A stretch of 64,000 nt of DNA from Rubrobacter aplysinae. GTDB taxonomy: Bacteria; Actinomycetota; Rubrobacteria; Rubrobacterales; Rubrobacteraceae. Position 1 is the first letter of the stretch. Every line of letters starts with the position of its first letter. The DNA lies in contig NZ_LEKH01000001.1 of the NCBI RefSeq assembly GCF_001029505.1, positions 62,001 through 126,000 on the forward strand, given 5' to 3'. Below, in pieces: positions 25,011 to 34,354 of the stretch. The position numbers were made by a program, and so were the translations under genes. The notes under the pieces are model-generated. The model was given only the letters and a program-made list of their open reading frames with translations. It had not been told where the DNA came from and ran no database searches.

Positions 25011-26141
25011 CTAGGAGGCCCCGGCGAGTATGCGGTCGTAGGCCTCCGGGTCGGTGGCGCCTTCGCAGTTGAAGATCAAGAGTCGGGACTCCTCGTCGGC
25101 GGGTAGCTCCCCGGCGTCCGCGAGCTCCAGCAGGCCGGCGAGGCCCGCGGCGCCGGTCTCGCCGGAGACGATGCCGGACCCGGCCAGCAGACGCATCGCC
25201 CGCCGCACCGGCTCGTCTCGTATCGCGGCGAAAAGGTCCACGCTCCCGGATACGAGGGGCCAGGCGACGCCCGAGGGGAGGCCGCAGTTGAGGCCGGCCA
25301 TGATCGAGGGGTGCGGGCCGGGCACGGAGACGAGGCGGCCGGCCTCGACCGAGCGGAGCGCGCAGTCGGCACTCTCGGGCTCGACGCCCACGAGAGCCGG
25401 GCGGGGTGAGACGCCGGGTCTGCGGTAGTGACGGCACACCGCCGCGGCGAACGCGCCGACCCCGATCTGGGCCGCTGCGAGATCCGGCCCCGGCTCTTCG
25501 CGGCGGGCGAGCTCATCCTCGACCTCCCACAGTATCGTGGAGTAGCCCTCTATAACCCACCAGGGCACCTCCTCGTAGCCGGGCCACGAGGTGTCCTGGA
25601 TCACGACGCACCGCTCGTCCGCCTCGCGGGCGCAGCGTGCGACGGTCTCATCATAGGTGCCGTCCACCGCCACGACCTCGGCGCCCTCGTGCTCTATGGC
25701 CTCTACGCGGGCCGGGGCCATCCCGGCGGGTACGAAGACGCGCGCGTCGAGCCCCAGGAGCGCCGCGACGCGGGCCACCGCGCGGCCGTGGTTGCCGTCC
25801 GTCGCCGTGGAGAGCGTCAGCGGCCTCAGGAACGATACCCTGTCCCTGAGCTCCGCGACGTCCCGCCACTCCCCGAGGTCGCCGCCAGCCCGCTCCTCCA
25901 GTGCCCGGTAGGCGGCCCAGGAGGCGCCGAGGATCTTGAAGGCCGGGAGACCCAACCTCCCCGACTCGTCCTTTACCCACACCCGGCCTACCCCCAGGGC
26001 GTCCGCCAGGGCCGGCGCGTCCACGAGCGGGGTCGGGGCGTAGCTGGGCAACCGGCGGTGCAGCTCCAGCGGCCGACGGTCCGGCGCCAGAGATCCCGCC
26101 TCCGCCGAGACGCCTGCGTTCCGTAGAATCCTCGGGCTCAT
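25011..26141 (-). CDS. Diaminopropionate ammonia-lyase-like PLP enzyme
   Basis: Fold-type II PLP enzyme of 376 residues. VKDESGRLGLPAFKILGASWA (about residues 54-74) holds the PLP-binding Lys and matches the diaminopropionate ammonia-lyase pattern, as does the later PSIMAGLNCGLPSG. ATDGNHGRAVA is the Asn-Gly phosphate-binding segment. DpaL converts 2,3-diaminopropionate to pyruvate and ammonia; threonine or serine dehydratase-like activity is an alternative. ATG 26141 follows GGGAGATAGACC. It converges with the SDR gene and has no obvious operon partner. Confidence 0.78.
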   Translation of the reverse strand: MSPRILRNAGVSAEAGSLAPDRRPLELHRRLPSYAPTPLVDAPALADALGVGRVWVKDESGRLGLPAFKILGASWAAYRALEERAGGDLGEWRDVAELRDRVSFLRPLTLSTATDGNHGRAVARVAALLGLDARVFVPAGMAPARVEAIEHEGAEVVAVDGTYDETVARCAREADERCVVIQDTSWPGYEEVPWWVIEGYSTILWEVEDELARREEPGPDLAAAQIGVGAFAAAVCRHYRRPGVSPRPALVGVEPESADCALRSVEAGRLVSVPGPHPSIMAGLNCGLPSGVAWPLVSGSVDLFAAIRDEPVRRAMRLLAGSGIVSGETGAAGLAGLLELADAGELPADEESRLLIFNCEGATDPEAYDRILAGAS

Positions 26142-26197
26142 GGTCTATCTCCCTTCTCGGACTTCTCAAGCGCCTTTATTAGCTTCCTCTCCTAAGA

Positions 26198-27244
26198 CTA
26201 TCGCTCTCCACCCAACGGCCACAATGCGGTGGCCGGTAGCACCGCGCTCACCTCGTCGCCCTCTGAGACCCGGGTGTCCGGGGGTAGCGCGGCTCGTAGC
26301 CTCATACCCTCCGCCTCCAGTATGCAGGTGGTATGCCGGCCAAGGTAGGTGGTGGATACGATGCGGGCCGTGACGGCGTTCTCGCCATCTTTGGGGTCAT
26401 CGAGGCGTATGGCTTCGGGGCGGATCGTGAGCGTTACCGGTCCTTGAGGAGCGGGCTCGCTCGTGCTCAGTGGTCCCAGCGGGGTCAGAACGTGGCCGTT
26501 CTCGGCCTCGCCGGGGATGAAGTTCGCGCCGCCGAAGAACTCGGCGACGTGGCGGCTCGCCGGGCGGTCGAAGAAGGCCTGGGGCTCGTCGTACATCAGC
26601 AGACGGCCTTCCCCGAGGAGTGCGATGCGGTCGGCGAGCACGACCGCCTCCTCCTGGTCGTGGGTGACGAAGACCGTGGTGTGCCCGCCCTCCTGCTGGA
26701 GCTCTTTGACGAGCTCCCGCATCCCCCCACGCAGGTTGGCGTCGAGCGAGCTGAAGGGCTCGTCCAGGAGCAGCAGGCCCGGCTCGGTGACGAGGGCCCT
26801 CGCGAGCGCGGCGCGTTGCTGCTGGCCGCCGGAGAGCTCGCCCGGTTTGCGGTCGGCGTAGCCGTCCATGCGCACCCGCCGCAGCGCCTCCTCCACGCGC
26901 CGGTCGGCCTCCCCGCGCCCGACCTTGCGCATCTTGAGGCCGAAGCCCACGTTCTCGGCGACTGTCATGTGCGGGAAGAGCAGCGCCTTCTGGAAGACCA
27001 TCGCCGCCTCCCGGCGCTCCGGCGGTAGCCCGAGCGTTGAGGCCCCGCCGACCCGTATGTCACCGGAGGTTGTCCGCAACAGGCCCGAGATCGCCTTCAG
27101 CGCCGTCGTCTTGCCGCAGCCCGAGGGGCCGAGAAACGCGACCAGCTCGCCCGGCTCTACCGTCAGGGAGAGCCCCGACAGCGCGGGCTCCTCCCCACCC
27201 GGGTATACGTGCGTTACGTTCTCCAGCTCCAGCCTGTTGCCCAT
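26198..27244 (-). CDS. ABC transporter ATP-binding protein with C-terminal TOBE domain (YnjD-like)
   Basis: Importer ATPase of 348 residues. Walker A GPSGCGKTT (about residues 39-47), Q-loop FQKALLFP, signature LSGGQQQR, Walker B LLLLDEP, and H-loop FVTHDQEEA are intact. A C-terminal TOBE-type regulatory or substrate-sensing domain begins near residue 240. The frame stays open far upstream, but sequence before ATG 27244 overlaps the permease gene and does not resemble ABC proteins. It is the last gene of a minus-strand importer set with two permeases and a YnjB-like binding protein. Confidence 0.92.
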   Translation of the reverse strand: MGNRLELENVTHVYPGGEEPALSGLSLTVEPGELVAFLGPSGCGKTTALKAISGLLRTTSGDIRVGGASTLGLPPERREAAMVFQKALLFPHMTVAENVGFGLKMRKVGRGEADRRVEEALRRVRMDGYADRKPGELSGGQQQRAALARALVTEPGLLLLDEPFSSLDANLRGGMRELVKELQQEGGHTTVFVTHDQEEAVVLADRIALLGEGRLLMYDEPQAFFDRPASRHVAEFFGGANFIPGEAENGHVLTPLGPLSTSEPAPQGPVTLTIRPEAIRLDDPKDGENAVTARIVSTTYLGRHTTCILEAEGMRLRAALPPDTRVSEGDEVSAVLPATALWPLGGER

Positions 27245-27270
27245 GACGCTAAATATAACCCCGGATACCC

Positions 27271-28113
27271 CTACGACGCCTTGCCCGGAGCCGAAATGTC
27301 CGGCGATCCGTCCTTGAGGAACCGTAGCGCGAATACCAGCACGGCGACGGCGGGCAGGGCGAAGGCCAGGGCCAGGGCGGAGGAGATCACGGGGTCGTTG
27401 CCCGAGGCCGCCGAGAACAGGAGCATCGGGAGGGTCACGACGTTGCCGCCCCCGATGAGCAGCGTCAGGATGTACTGGCTCCAGGAGATGAGGAACGCGA
27501 ACAGCGCCGCGACCGCCACGCCCGGCGCGACCTGGGGCAGCGTGACGTGCAGAAAAGCCCGCCAGGGCCCCGCCCCGAGCGTGCGGGCCGCCTCCTCCAG
27601 CGCGCCGTCGCGGTCTGCGAAGACGCTGGCCAGGATGATCGCGGCGTACGGCACCGTCGGGACCAGATGCACCAGGAACACCCCGAACACGGTATCCGCG
27701 AGCCCGAGCCGGATAAACGTGAGGTGTATCCCCATCGTGGAGGCGAGCGGCGGCACCAGGATGGGCAAGAGGATAAAGAAGATAACGGCCACCTTGCCCC
27801 GGAACTCGTACATCCCGAGCGCCATCCCCGCCGGCAGCCCCGCCGCGACCGCGACCACCGCCGCCGCCACCGCGACCCCGAAGCTCGTCGTCGCCGCCGA
27901 GAGCACGCGGGAGTCGGCCAAGTGGGCCACGCCCCGCAGCGACCACTCCGCCGGGACCAGGTCCGGGAAGCGCCACTCCCCGGCAAAGGTCCACAGCGCG
28001 AGCGACACGAACGGCAGCGCGACCACGACCGCCACGAGGGCCGCGGCGGCCACGAAGACCGTGCCTCTCGAACCTCTCGACCCGTACGGCCGTTTCCGGG
28101 CCCTTCTAGCCAC
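27271..28113 (-). CDS. ABC transporter permease (second subunit)
   Basis: Inner-membrane permease of 280 residues with six helices, of the binding-protein-dependent type. The EAA loop is EEAARTLGAGPWRAFLHVTLP (about residues 174-194), the contact site for the ATPase. A basic N-terminus (MARRARKRPYGSRGSRG) sets the cytoplasmic side. GTG 28113 overlaps the end of the first permease by eight bases. In E. coli, YnjC fuses two such halves into one protein; here they are separate genes. Confidence 0.9.
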   Translation of the reverse strand: MARRARKRPYGSRGSRGTVFVAAAALVAVVVALPFVSLALWTFAGEWRFPDLVPAEWSLRGVAHLADSRVLSAATTSFGVAVAAAVVAVAAGLPAGMALGMYEFRGKVAVIFFILLPILVPPLASTMGIHLTFIRLGLADTVFGVFLVHLVPTVPYAAIILASVFADRDGALEEAARTLGAGPWRAFLHVTLPQVAPGVAVAALFAFLISWSQYILTLLIGGGNVVTLPMLLFSAASGNDPVISSALALAFALPAVAVLVFALRFLKDGSPDISAPGKAS

Positions 28114-28993
28114 GGCGCACGCCCCTGCCGAGGCCCCGGCCTATGTCGCGGTTCAGGCGCAGGTACAGGGCGGCGAAGAGTCCGGTTATGAGGGCTATGA
28201 GGACGTTTATCGCCATTGCTATCGGGCGGGCGGCGAGGTCTATGTCGCGGTACTCCTCGTAGGCCATCACCGGCAGTATCGTCGGGTAGCTCCGGCCGAG
28301 GAGGTACGGCACCTCGAACGCGCCGAAGGTAAAGGCGAAGACCACCAGGCTCGCCACCAGCACCGCCGGTGAGATCACGGGAAACACCACGTGCCAGAAC
28401 CGCTGCCAGGCGTTGGCCCCGAGCGTGCGGGCCACCTCCTCAAGCTCCCCGGCCACCCCGCGCAGCGCCGCCAGCACCACCAGCGCGATAAACGGCGTCT
28501 CCTTCCACACGTAGGTCAGGACGATGCCGACCGAGTACCGGTCGTACAACAGAGCCGGGAACTGCGACGGCTCCCCGATAAGCCCCGCGGAGGCCGCAAC
28601 CCGCGCCCCGAGCCCGGTCTGTGAGACGACGAGCGCGATCCCGACCGCCGCCACCAGGTGGGGAACCGTGATCGGGAGCTGGAACACCACCGTCGAGAGC
28701 GTGCCCCCGGCCCGGCGCAGGGCCAGCGCTGCGAGCACCGCGAGCACCGTGGAGACCGCCGTGGACACGCCCGCGACGTACAGCGTCAGGGCCAGAGAGT
28801 CGTAGAAGTCCCGGTCCGAGAGAACCTGGCGGTAGGCGTCGAGGCTCGGGCCCTCTATCCCGAGCGCGGGCAGGTACCCGAGCGACTGCACCACGGCGTT
28901 CACGATACCGCCCACGAACAGCAGGCCCAGGATGCCGAGCGCGGGCGCGAGGAGCAGGGCTATCTTGAGGCGGTCGTTGAGGCGATCTCCCAC
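28106..28993 (-). CDS. ABC transporter permease (first subunit)
   Basis: Permease of 295 residues, six predicted helices, with the EAA motif ELEEVARTLGANAWQRFWHV (about residues 181-200). GTG start lies 10 bp after the binding-protein stop. With its partner it forms the membrane channel of the YnjB-type importer. The transported compound is not known; E. coli YnjBCD has no firmly established substrate. Confidence 0.9.
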   Translation of the reverse strand: MGDRLNDRLKIALLLAPALGILGLLFVGGIVNAVVQSLGYLPALGIEGPSLDAYRQVLSDRDFYDSLALTLYVAGVSTAVSTVLAVLAALALRRAGGTLSTVVFQLPITVPHLVAAVGIALVVSQTGLGARVAASAGLIGEPSQFPALLYDRYSVGIVLTYVWKETPFIALVVLAALRGVAGELEEVARTLGANAWQRFWHVVFPVISPAVLVASLVVFAFTFGAFEVPYLLGRSYPTILPVMAYEEYRDIDLAARPIAMAINVLIALITGLFAALYLRLNRDIGRGLGRGVRRG

Positions 28994-29003
28994 GGCTGCC
29001 CGG

Positions 29004-30251
29004 CTACTCCTCCAGCACGCGGTTCTGCCAGCCGTCTTCGAGCTCCAGCAGCCACTCGGTGCGGGCCTCGGGGAGCTGGTTCTCCTGCAACTCCTCGTTC
29101 GAGAGGGCGGCCGGGGCGTTATTGGCCTCGAATGGCTCCTGCTCGGCCTCCGGCAGGCGGTCCACCTCTATGGCGGGGAGATCGCCCCAGCCCGTGTCGG
29201 GGTCCTGCTTGGCGGCCTGGGCCTCGGGGCTTTCGAGGAAGTTCGCCACTACTTGGGCCCCGGCCTTGTTCTGGGAGTTGAACGGGACTGCGACGTAGTG
29301 GGTGTTGGAGAGGGTGCCGTCTTCGAAGAGGTAGGTTCGGGTGCTCTCTGGGTACAGGCCCTTCTCGATCTGACGCTGCGCCAGGTTCGGGTTGTAGCTC
29401 ATGGAGAGCGAGATCTCGCCGTTCTGGTACAGTTCCTCGAGCGCGGTGGAAGACTCGGGATAGGTCTCGCCGCTACGCCACAGGTCGGGCTCCAGCTCGT
29501 TCAGGTACTCGTACACCGCCGGGGCCGCCTCGTCGAAGACCTCTCTGTCGAAGGGTTTCTGGAAGGGCTCCGGCCCTCCGCCAAGCTCGTACAGGACGTG
29601 CTCGACGAAGGCGTTGCCGGTGAAGTCCGGCGGGGAGGGGTAGGCGAACTCGCCGGGATTGTCGGCGACCCACTGCTTTAGCTCGTCCATGCTGCGCGGC
29701 GGGTCGTCTACCTCGTCGGAGTCGTAGATCATGACGAACTGCGCCTTGCCCCACGGGGCCTCGCGGCCCTCGACCGGGTAGCCGAAGTCGCGCCGGATGC
29801 CGGGACTGTCCCAGTCTATGAGGTCCGCGTTCGGCAGGCGTTCGGCCCACGGCCCGTACCAGAGGTCCGCGTCCGCGCCGGTGGCGAAGTTCTCGCCGTT
29901 TAGCCACACGAGGTCCACGCTGCCCCCTTCGCCTCCGGCTTGCTTCTCGTTTAGGAGCTTGTTCACGGCGTCCGCCGTATCGGCCACGGGGGTGCGTTTT
30001 AGCTCTATACCGTACTGCTCTTCAAGGCGCGGAGCCGCCCACTCGTCCACGTACTCGTTGGTCGCCTCGTCGCCGCCGTACATGGTGATGTTGACCTCCG
30101 TGCCGCGCGCCGCGTCTTCCAGCTCGGAGAACGACCTCGTCTCACCCTCGTCGCCGGAACTACCGGAGCTACTGGAAGCCGGATCGCCACAGGCTGCCAA
30201 TGTTAGCGCGAGGGCCACCAGGGTGGCGCAGAGCGGGATCCAGCGTCTCAC
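29004..30251 (-). CDS. YnjB-type ABC transporter substrate-binding lipoprotein
   Basis: Extracellular binding protein of 415 residues. GTG 30251 has GGAGATAACCCT directly before it; an upstream frame to 30284 lacks such a site. The signal peptide ends in a lipobox, LTLAAC, so the mature protein is anchored through a lipidated Cys and followed by a Ser/Gly linker. The mature region follows E. coli YnjB: VNITMYGGDEATNEYVDEW, VADTADAVNKLLNEKQAG, DLVWLNGENFATG, and EAPWGKAQFVMIYDS. It heads the importer genes and follows a nucleoside hydrolase gene by about 80 bp, which hints at a nucleoside, nucleobase or vitamin-like cargo (inference). Confidence 0.9.
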   Translation of the reverse strand: MRRWIPLCATLVALALTLAACGDPASSSSGSSGDEGETRSFSELEDAARGTEVNITMYGGDEATNEYVDEWAAPRLEEQYGIELKRTPVADTADAVNKLLNEKQAGGEGGSVDLVWLNGENFATGADADLWYGPWAERLPNADLIDWDSPGIRRDFGYPVEGREAPWGKAQFVMIYDSDEVDDPPRSMDELKQWVADNPGEFAYPSPPDFTGNAFVEHVLYELGGGPEPFQKPFDREVFDEAAPAVYEYLNELEPDLWRSGETYPESSTALEELYQNGEISLSMSYNPNLAQRQIEKGLYPESTRTYLFEDGTLSNTHYVAVPFNSQNKAGAQVVANFLESPEAQAAKQDPDTGWGDLPAIEVDRLPEAEQEPFEANNAPAALSNEELQENQLPEARTEWLLELEDGWQNRVLEE

Positions 30252-30332
30252 AGGGTTATCTCCTAGTCGGGTGCCGGGGATCACACTAGAGGTTATACGG
30301 CTATCTGGGGGCGTTGGATCAGGCCTTCCGCC

Positions 30333-31220
30333 TCAGCCCGGCAGCCTCCCGAGCGCGGCGCGCAGACCGTCCAGCACGCGCCCGGAGTCGAGACCGGTTA
30401 CGGCCCGGACATCACGCCCCCGGGAGCCGAAATCGTGGGCCCCGGCGGCGTCGAGCGCGGGGACCGCGAGCGGCGAGGCGGAGATTGCCTCTGGGTCGGT
30501 GAGGGCGATGGTGCAGGCGATATCCCACAGGATCTTCTCTCCGCCCGGGTCGAGATCCCCCTCGTAGCCCGAGACCCAGGATAAGAGGATCTCGGCCAGA
30601 TAGTCCGCGACCGGCTTGCCGAGTGACCGCAGCTCGGCGGCGAACGGCGCGGCCTCGACCGTGACCTCGTGCGGCCCGGACCACCCCGGCACCTGGAGTA
30701 GATCCACCTCGTGCCCGAAGAGCGTCCTCCACGCCGCTATGTCCGCCCGCCCGTTCAGCTCGCCGCCGTTGTTGTATCTGGTGTACGTCTCCTCGTCTCC
30801 GAATCCTCCGAGCCACACCACGTTCAGCCCCGCTAGCGCCTCCCCCGGGTCGGTCAGCAGCAGCGAGGCGACGTCGGTGGCCGGGCCGGTACACACGAGC
30901 GTGAGCGGGGCCTTCTCCAGCTCCGAGACGATAAAGTCCAGACCCTCGCTGTGTACCGGCGCGTGGCGGTCCTCCATCGGGTGGGCCGCGCCGGGCAGGC
31001 AGGGCACCTCGCCGCCCCGGCCGCACAGGGCCACCACCTTCTCGGCCTCCTTTTGGTACATCCTTACGGACTCCGGCCCGTGGGCGGTGGTGTTATGTAC
31101 CGACACGACACCGAGCACGTCCAGCGCGCCGGGGCTGCCCAGAGCATGGGCGATGGCGAACTGGTCGTCCACCTCGTTGGCCGTGTCGCAGTCCAGGATC
31201 ACACGTGCCCTCTGCGCCAA
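30333..31220 (-). CDS. Nucleoside hydrolase (inosine-uridine-preferring family)
   Basis: Cytosolic N-ribohydrolase of 295 residues that splits nucleosides into base and ribose. ILDCDTANEVDDQFAIAHAL near the N-terminus is the Asp-rich Ca2+ and ribose site. LVCTGPATDVASLL is the conserved GP(L/A)T(N/D) motif. TTG 31220 is three bases after the upstream stop with GGGAGGCTGAGG as ribosome site; the frame is open to 31361 but that part overlaps the kinase gene. It lies between a phosphotransferase gene and the importer genes on the same strand, and together they could salvage an imported nucleoside. Confidence 0.86.
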   Translation of the reverse strand: MAQRARVILDCDTANEVDDQFAIAHALGSPGALDVLGVVSVHNTTAHGPESVRMYQKEAEKVVALCGRGGEVPCLPGAAHPMEDRHAPVHSEGLDFIVSELEKAPLTLVCTGPATDVASLLLTDPGEALAGLNVVWLGGFGDEETYTRYNNGGELNGRADIAAWRTLFGHEVDLLQVPGWSGPHEVTVEAAPFAAELRSLGKPVADYLAEILLSWVSGYEGDLDPGGEKILWDIACTIALTDPEAISASPLAVPALDAAGAHDFGSRGRDVRAVTGLDSGRVLDGLRAALGRLPG

Positions 31221-31222
31221 CC

Positions 31223-32302
31223 TCAGCCTCCCTCTGACGTCTCGCGGAGCCTGAAGAGGTCCTCCAGAAATGCCGGATCGAGGTACCTGCGGGCCTTGTC
31301 CAGCATCTCGTCTCCGGCGGGCCTGTGGCCCCGCTTGTGGGCCTGCAGCGCCCAGGCGCACCAGGAGACGGCCCGCAGCGAGATCATGAGCCTCACGGCC
31401 GTAAGCTGCGTCTCGAACCGCTCTACGTCTCCGACTCCGGCTCTCTCCTCATACTTGTCCAGGAACTCCCGCTCCTGAGCCGGGGTGAGCCTCGTGGCCG
31501 TCTCGTCGCGCCACAGGGTCGTGGTCGGGATCAGGAAGTGGGCGACGTCCTCGGTGCGGGGGGCGACGCGGGCCTTCTCCCAGTCCAGTAGCCGGGCTTC
31601 TCCGTCCGCTACCACGAAGTTGTGGGTGTTCAGGTCGTAGTTGACCACCGCGAGGTCCCCGGTCTCGAATAAACCTTCCACTTTCTGGAACTCGCGGATA
31701 CGCCCGAAGGCGGCCCCGAGCGCCCGCTGGCTCTCCTCGCTCGCACCGGACCACTCCAGGTACGGCTCGACCAGACCGGCCGACTCCTCTAGCACGGCGG
31801 GCGCGGGGTCCGGATGGACCTGCAAACCGTGATCCTCCGGAACCCCGAGGGCGTGTATCGCGGCGATGCAGCGGGCTGCGGCCCGCAGATCAGTGGCGTA
31901 GTCCAGTGGACGCCCCGGCAGATAATCCTCCACGATGACCGGATACGGCAGGCCCCCGGGCTCCGGGTCCACGAGACGGGGGGCGGGGGTGACGCCCGAC
32001 GCCGAGACCAGGCTCAGCGCGTGGTGCTCGTACAGCGCCTGCTCCCCGAGGCCGAGCCCCATCTGGGAGCCCGTGATCAGCCGGACCACGTAGCGCCTCC
32101 CAACCCCGTCACCCTCTTCGCGCCGCCCGAGGCCCACGAGATAGTTCAGGCTGTACTCGCCCCGGGCCAGGAACGATACGTCGGCCCCGGAGGGCGGGGC
32201 ATCCCAGGGCGTGCCGCCCGGCGGGAGGCCCCGGAGATAGGCCAGAATCTCTCGGGCCTCCGGACCTTCGCCGACACTTCCCGTATTGGCCGGTACAGAC
32301 AC
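31223..32302 (-). CDS. Aminoglycoside phosphotransferase/choline kinase-like protein
   Basis: Kinase-fold protein of 359 residues. The catalytic loop NYDLNTHNFVV replaces the usual HxDxxxxN His with Asn but keeps the Asp and Asn. LLDWEKARVAPRTEDVAHFL is the metal-binding Asp region. The N-terminal lobe FLARGEYSLNYLV matches the glycine-rich loop. The natural substrate could be a small alcohol, sugar, nucleoside or amino alcohol; antibiotic resistance should not be assumed. Adjacent nucleoside hydrolase and importer suggest a salvage role. GTG 32302 has no Shine-Dalgarno match, and TAGAAT lies six bases upstream, so transcription may be leaderless. Confidence 0.78.
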   Translation of the reverse strand: MSVPANTGSVGEGPEAREILAYLRGLPPGGTPWDAPPSGADVSFLARGEYSLNYLVGLGRREEGDGVGRRYVVRLITGSQMGLGLGEQALYEHHALSLVSASGVTPAPRLVDPEPGGLPYPVIVEDYLPGRPLDYATDLRAAARCIAAIHALGVPEDHGLQVHPDPAPAVLEESAGLVEPYLEWSGASEESQRALGAAFGRIREFQKVEGLFETGDLAVVNYDLNTHNFVVADGEARLLDWEKARVAPRTEDVAHFLIPTTTLWRDETATRLTPAQEREFLDKYEERAGVGDVERFETQLTAVRLMISLRAVSWCAWALQAHKRGHRPAGDEMLDKARRYLDPAFLEDLFRLRETSEGG

Positions 32303-32556
32303 GCGGGTATTCTACACGCGGGCAAAGGGCCATTTTCACCCGCCGGCGCTGGCTTCTCTAGTGCGAGGTGTTATAGAATCTCTGTGGGTAGACCCGGCGC
32401 ATGGTAAGTTTTGCGTTTGCGCCGATAATAATCGGAAGCGAGACCCCCCCATCTTCCGGCGTCGCCGGAGAGAACCGGCGTTTGACCCGCCGGGCTCCGA
32501 GAGTGGGGCGTGACCTGTAACTTTTTGATGTGATCAAGGGCAGCGGTGGCGTAATT

Positions 32557-34317
32557 ATGGGCGAGCAGGCGAATTCCACGAACTCCACAACCTTCAAGAG
32601 AAAGTACAGGCGCCGGCGGAGCCGGAACAGGCTGGTGCTCCTTCTCGCCACCGCGTTGCTGGTCGTGCTGGCGGCCGTCGTGCTGCTCGGGGTAGGCTCC
32701 ACGAGTGCCGACGAGATCCCCCGGGGTGTGCAGGCCGGGGGTATAGACCTCGGCGGGAAGACCACCGGCGAGGCGGAGCGCATCCTCGAGGAGCGCGCCT
32801 ACGCCCTGAACGAGGTGCGCGTGAGCGGCGACGGCAAGGAGGTCACGATCCCCGCCAGCAGCCTTGGGGTCCGGCCCGAGGTCGAGGCAACGGTGGAGAA
32901 CGCCCAGCAAGTCGGCCGGGAAGGCGGCGTACTCGAGCGTGTCGGCGAGCGGGCAAACGGCTTCTTCGGGACCGTGGAGGTCCCCCTCGAGGTGGCCTAC
33001 AGCGACGAGCAGGTGAGGTCCCAGGCCCGGAGCCTGGCCACGCAGCTAGACGAAGAGCCCACCCAGGCCGGGGTCACCGTGTCCGGCGGCGGGGCGGATG
33101 GGGTCCAGGTCTCGCAGTCGGCAAAAGGCTACGAGGTGGACGTCCGGCAGACGGCGGCCAATATCCGCGGCGCCATACAGAACCTGGAAGGAGAGGCCGG
33201 GCTGGCCGGCGGCGCGACGGAGCCCGGGATCACCACCGCCGAGGCCGAGGCCGCCGCCGGAAAGGCCCGTAATGCGCTCGGTGGGCCGGCGGTGCTCGCC
33301 GCACAGGGCGAGGAATGGGAGCTGACGCCGGACCAGATCGCCGCCGCCATAAGCGTCGAGCCGGAGAACGGTAAGCCTCGCGTCCAGATGGACGAGCAGT
33401 CCCTCCGATCCGGCCTCGACGACATGTACTCCAGCGTCAACGCGAAGGCCAAGGAGGCTGGCTTCCGGTTCGCGGACGGCGGCGTAGAGGTGGTGCCCGG
33501 ACGGGTCGGCCAGGCCATACAGAGCCAGAAGCTGCTCGGCTCCCTGGAGAGCGGCCTGCTGGAAGGCCAGCGCCGGTACGAGGTGCCCGTCGCAAAGGAC
33601 GTGCCGAGCCTCACCACCCGGGAAGCCCGGCAGCAGCGGCCGACGCAGATGATCGGCAAGTATCGCACCTCCTACAGGGGGACCGGAGACGACAGCCAGG
33701 CCCGCGTGAACAACCTAGAGGTCGCGGGCGGGGCCCTGACCGGGCAGACCGTGGCCCCGGACGAGATCTTCTCGGTCAACGACGTGCTGGCCCCGGTGGA
33801 CTACGAGAAGGCCAGCACGTTCGTGGACGGTGAGAAGAAGGAAGCACTGGGCGGCGGGCTGTGCCAGGTGGCCTCGACGCTGTACATGGCCGTCAACTAC
33901 GCCGGCCTGGAGCCGGTGGAGCGTCATCCGCACTACGCGCTACTAAACTACGTGCGTCCGGGATTCGACTCCACGGTCTGGTTCGGGGCGGAGAACGGCT
34001 ACTCGGGCCAGGAGCTGGACATGAAGTTCAGGAACACCTCCGAGGGCTACGTCATGATCCGGGAGTACGTCGCCGACGACGGCTATCTCTACGCCGAGGT
34101 GTGGGGCCAGCCCACCGGCCGCGAGGTCACTATGGACTCGACGAACCTGGTCGAGAACGAGAATATCTCGAAGTGGAAGACCACCAAGACGGTGGAGAAC
34201 GCCGGGGGCGAGACCACCTTCTCCGGCGAGCTACACACCGATACCTACAACGCGCTTTCGACCGACCACGGCAAACTGCCCCCGGACGAGGTAGATGTGG
34301 CCCCCGTAAACCCGTAG
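32557..34317 (+). CDS. VanW-family cell-envelope protein with peptidoglycan-binding repeats
   Basis: Membrane-anchored protein of 586 residues from ATG 32557 (a GTG at 32530 is an alternative). A basic stretch KRKYRRRRSRNR precedes one helix (about residues 28-48), then a long extracellular part with two PG_binding_4-like repeats and a C-terminal VanW domain: VAPDEIFSVND, LGGGLCQVASTLYMAVNYAG, ERHPHYALLNYVRPGFDSTVWF. VanW proteins occur in glycopeptide resistance loci and widely in Gram-positive bacteria; their biochemical role is unsettled. No VanS/R/H/A/X genes are here, so this is not a resistance cassette. It faces the FemX/MurJ gene block, supporting a wall-related function. Confidence 0.87.
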   Translation: MGEQANSTNSTTFKRKYRRRRSRNRLVLLLATALLVVLAAVVLLGVGSTSADEIPRGVQAGGIDLGGKTTGEAERILEERAYALNEVRVSGDGKEVTIPASSLGVRPEVEATVENAQQVGREGGVLERVGERANGFFGTVEVPLEVAYSDEQVRSQARSLATQLDEEPTQAGVTVSGGGADGVQVSQSAKGYEVDVRQTAANIRGAIQNLEGEAGLAGGATEPGITTAEAEAAAGKARNALGGPAVLAAQGEEWELTPDQIAAAISVEPENGKPRVQMDEQSLRSGLDDMYSSVNAKAKEAGFRFADGGVEVVPGRVGQAIQSQKLLGSLESGLLEGQRRYEVPVAKDVPSLTTREARQQRPTQMIGKYRTSYRGTGDDSQARVNNLEVAGGALTGQTVAPDEIFSVNDVLAPVDYEKASTFVDGEKKEALGGGLCQVASTLYMAVNYAGLEPVERHPHYALLNYVRPGFDSTVWFGAENGYSGQELDMKFRNTSEGYVMIREYVADDGYLYAEVWGQPTGREVTMDSTNLVENENISKWKTTKTVENAGGETTFSGELHTDTYNALSTDHGKLPPDEVDVAPVNP

Positions 34318-34354
34318 GCCGGGGTGCGCTGCGCCTGGAGAGATCTTTGATTGC

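Noticed and set aside
24349-25437. Minus-strand frame spanning the SDR gene
   Set aside because: It is Arg/Gly/Ala-rich and opposite an intact SDR, and overlaps the PLP lyase in a different phase. Typical shadow frame.
30252-30332. Possible TPP or purine riboswitch before the YnjB-type importer
   Set aside because: The gap of about 80 bases shows no CUGAGA, ACCUG or purine-aptamer core and is too short for a TPP aptamer.
32557-34317. Glycopeptide resistance locus because of VanW
   Set aside because: VanW alone is common in Gram-positive genomes and no VanR/S/H/A/X-like genes accompany it.
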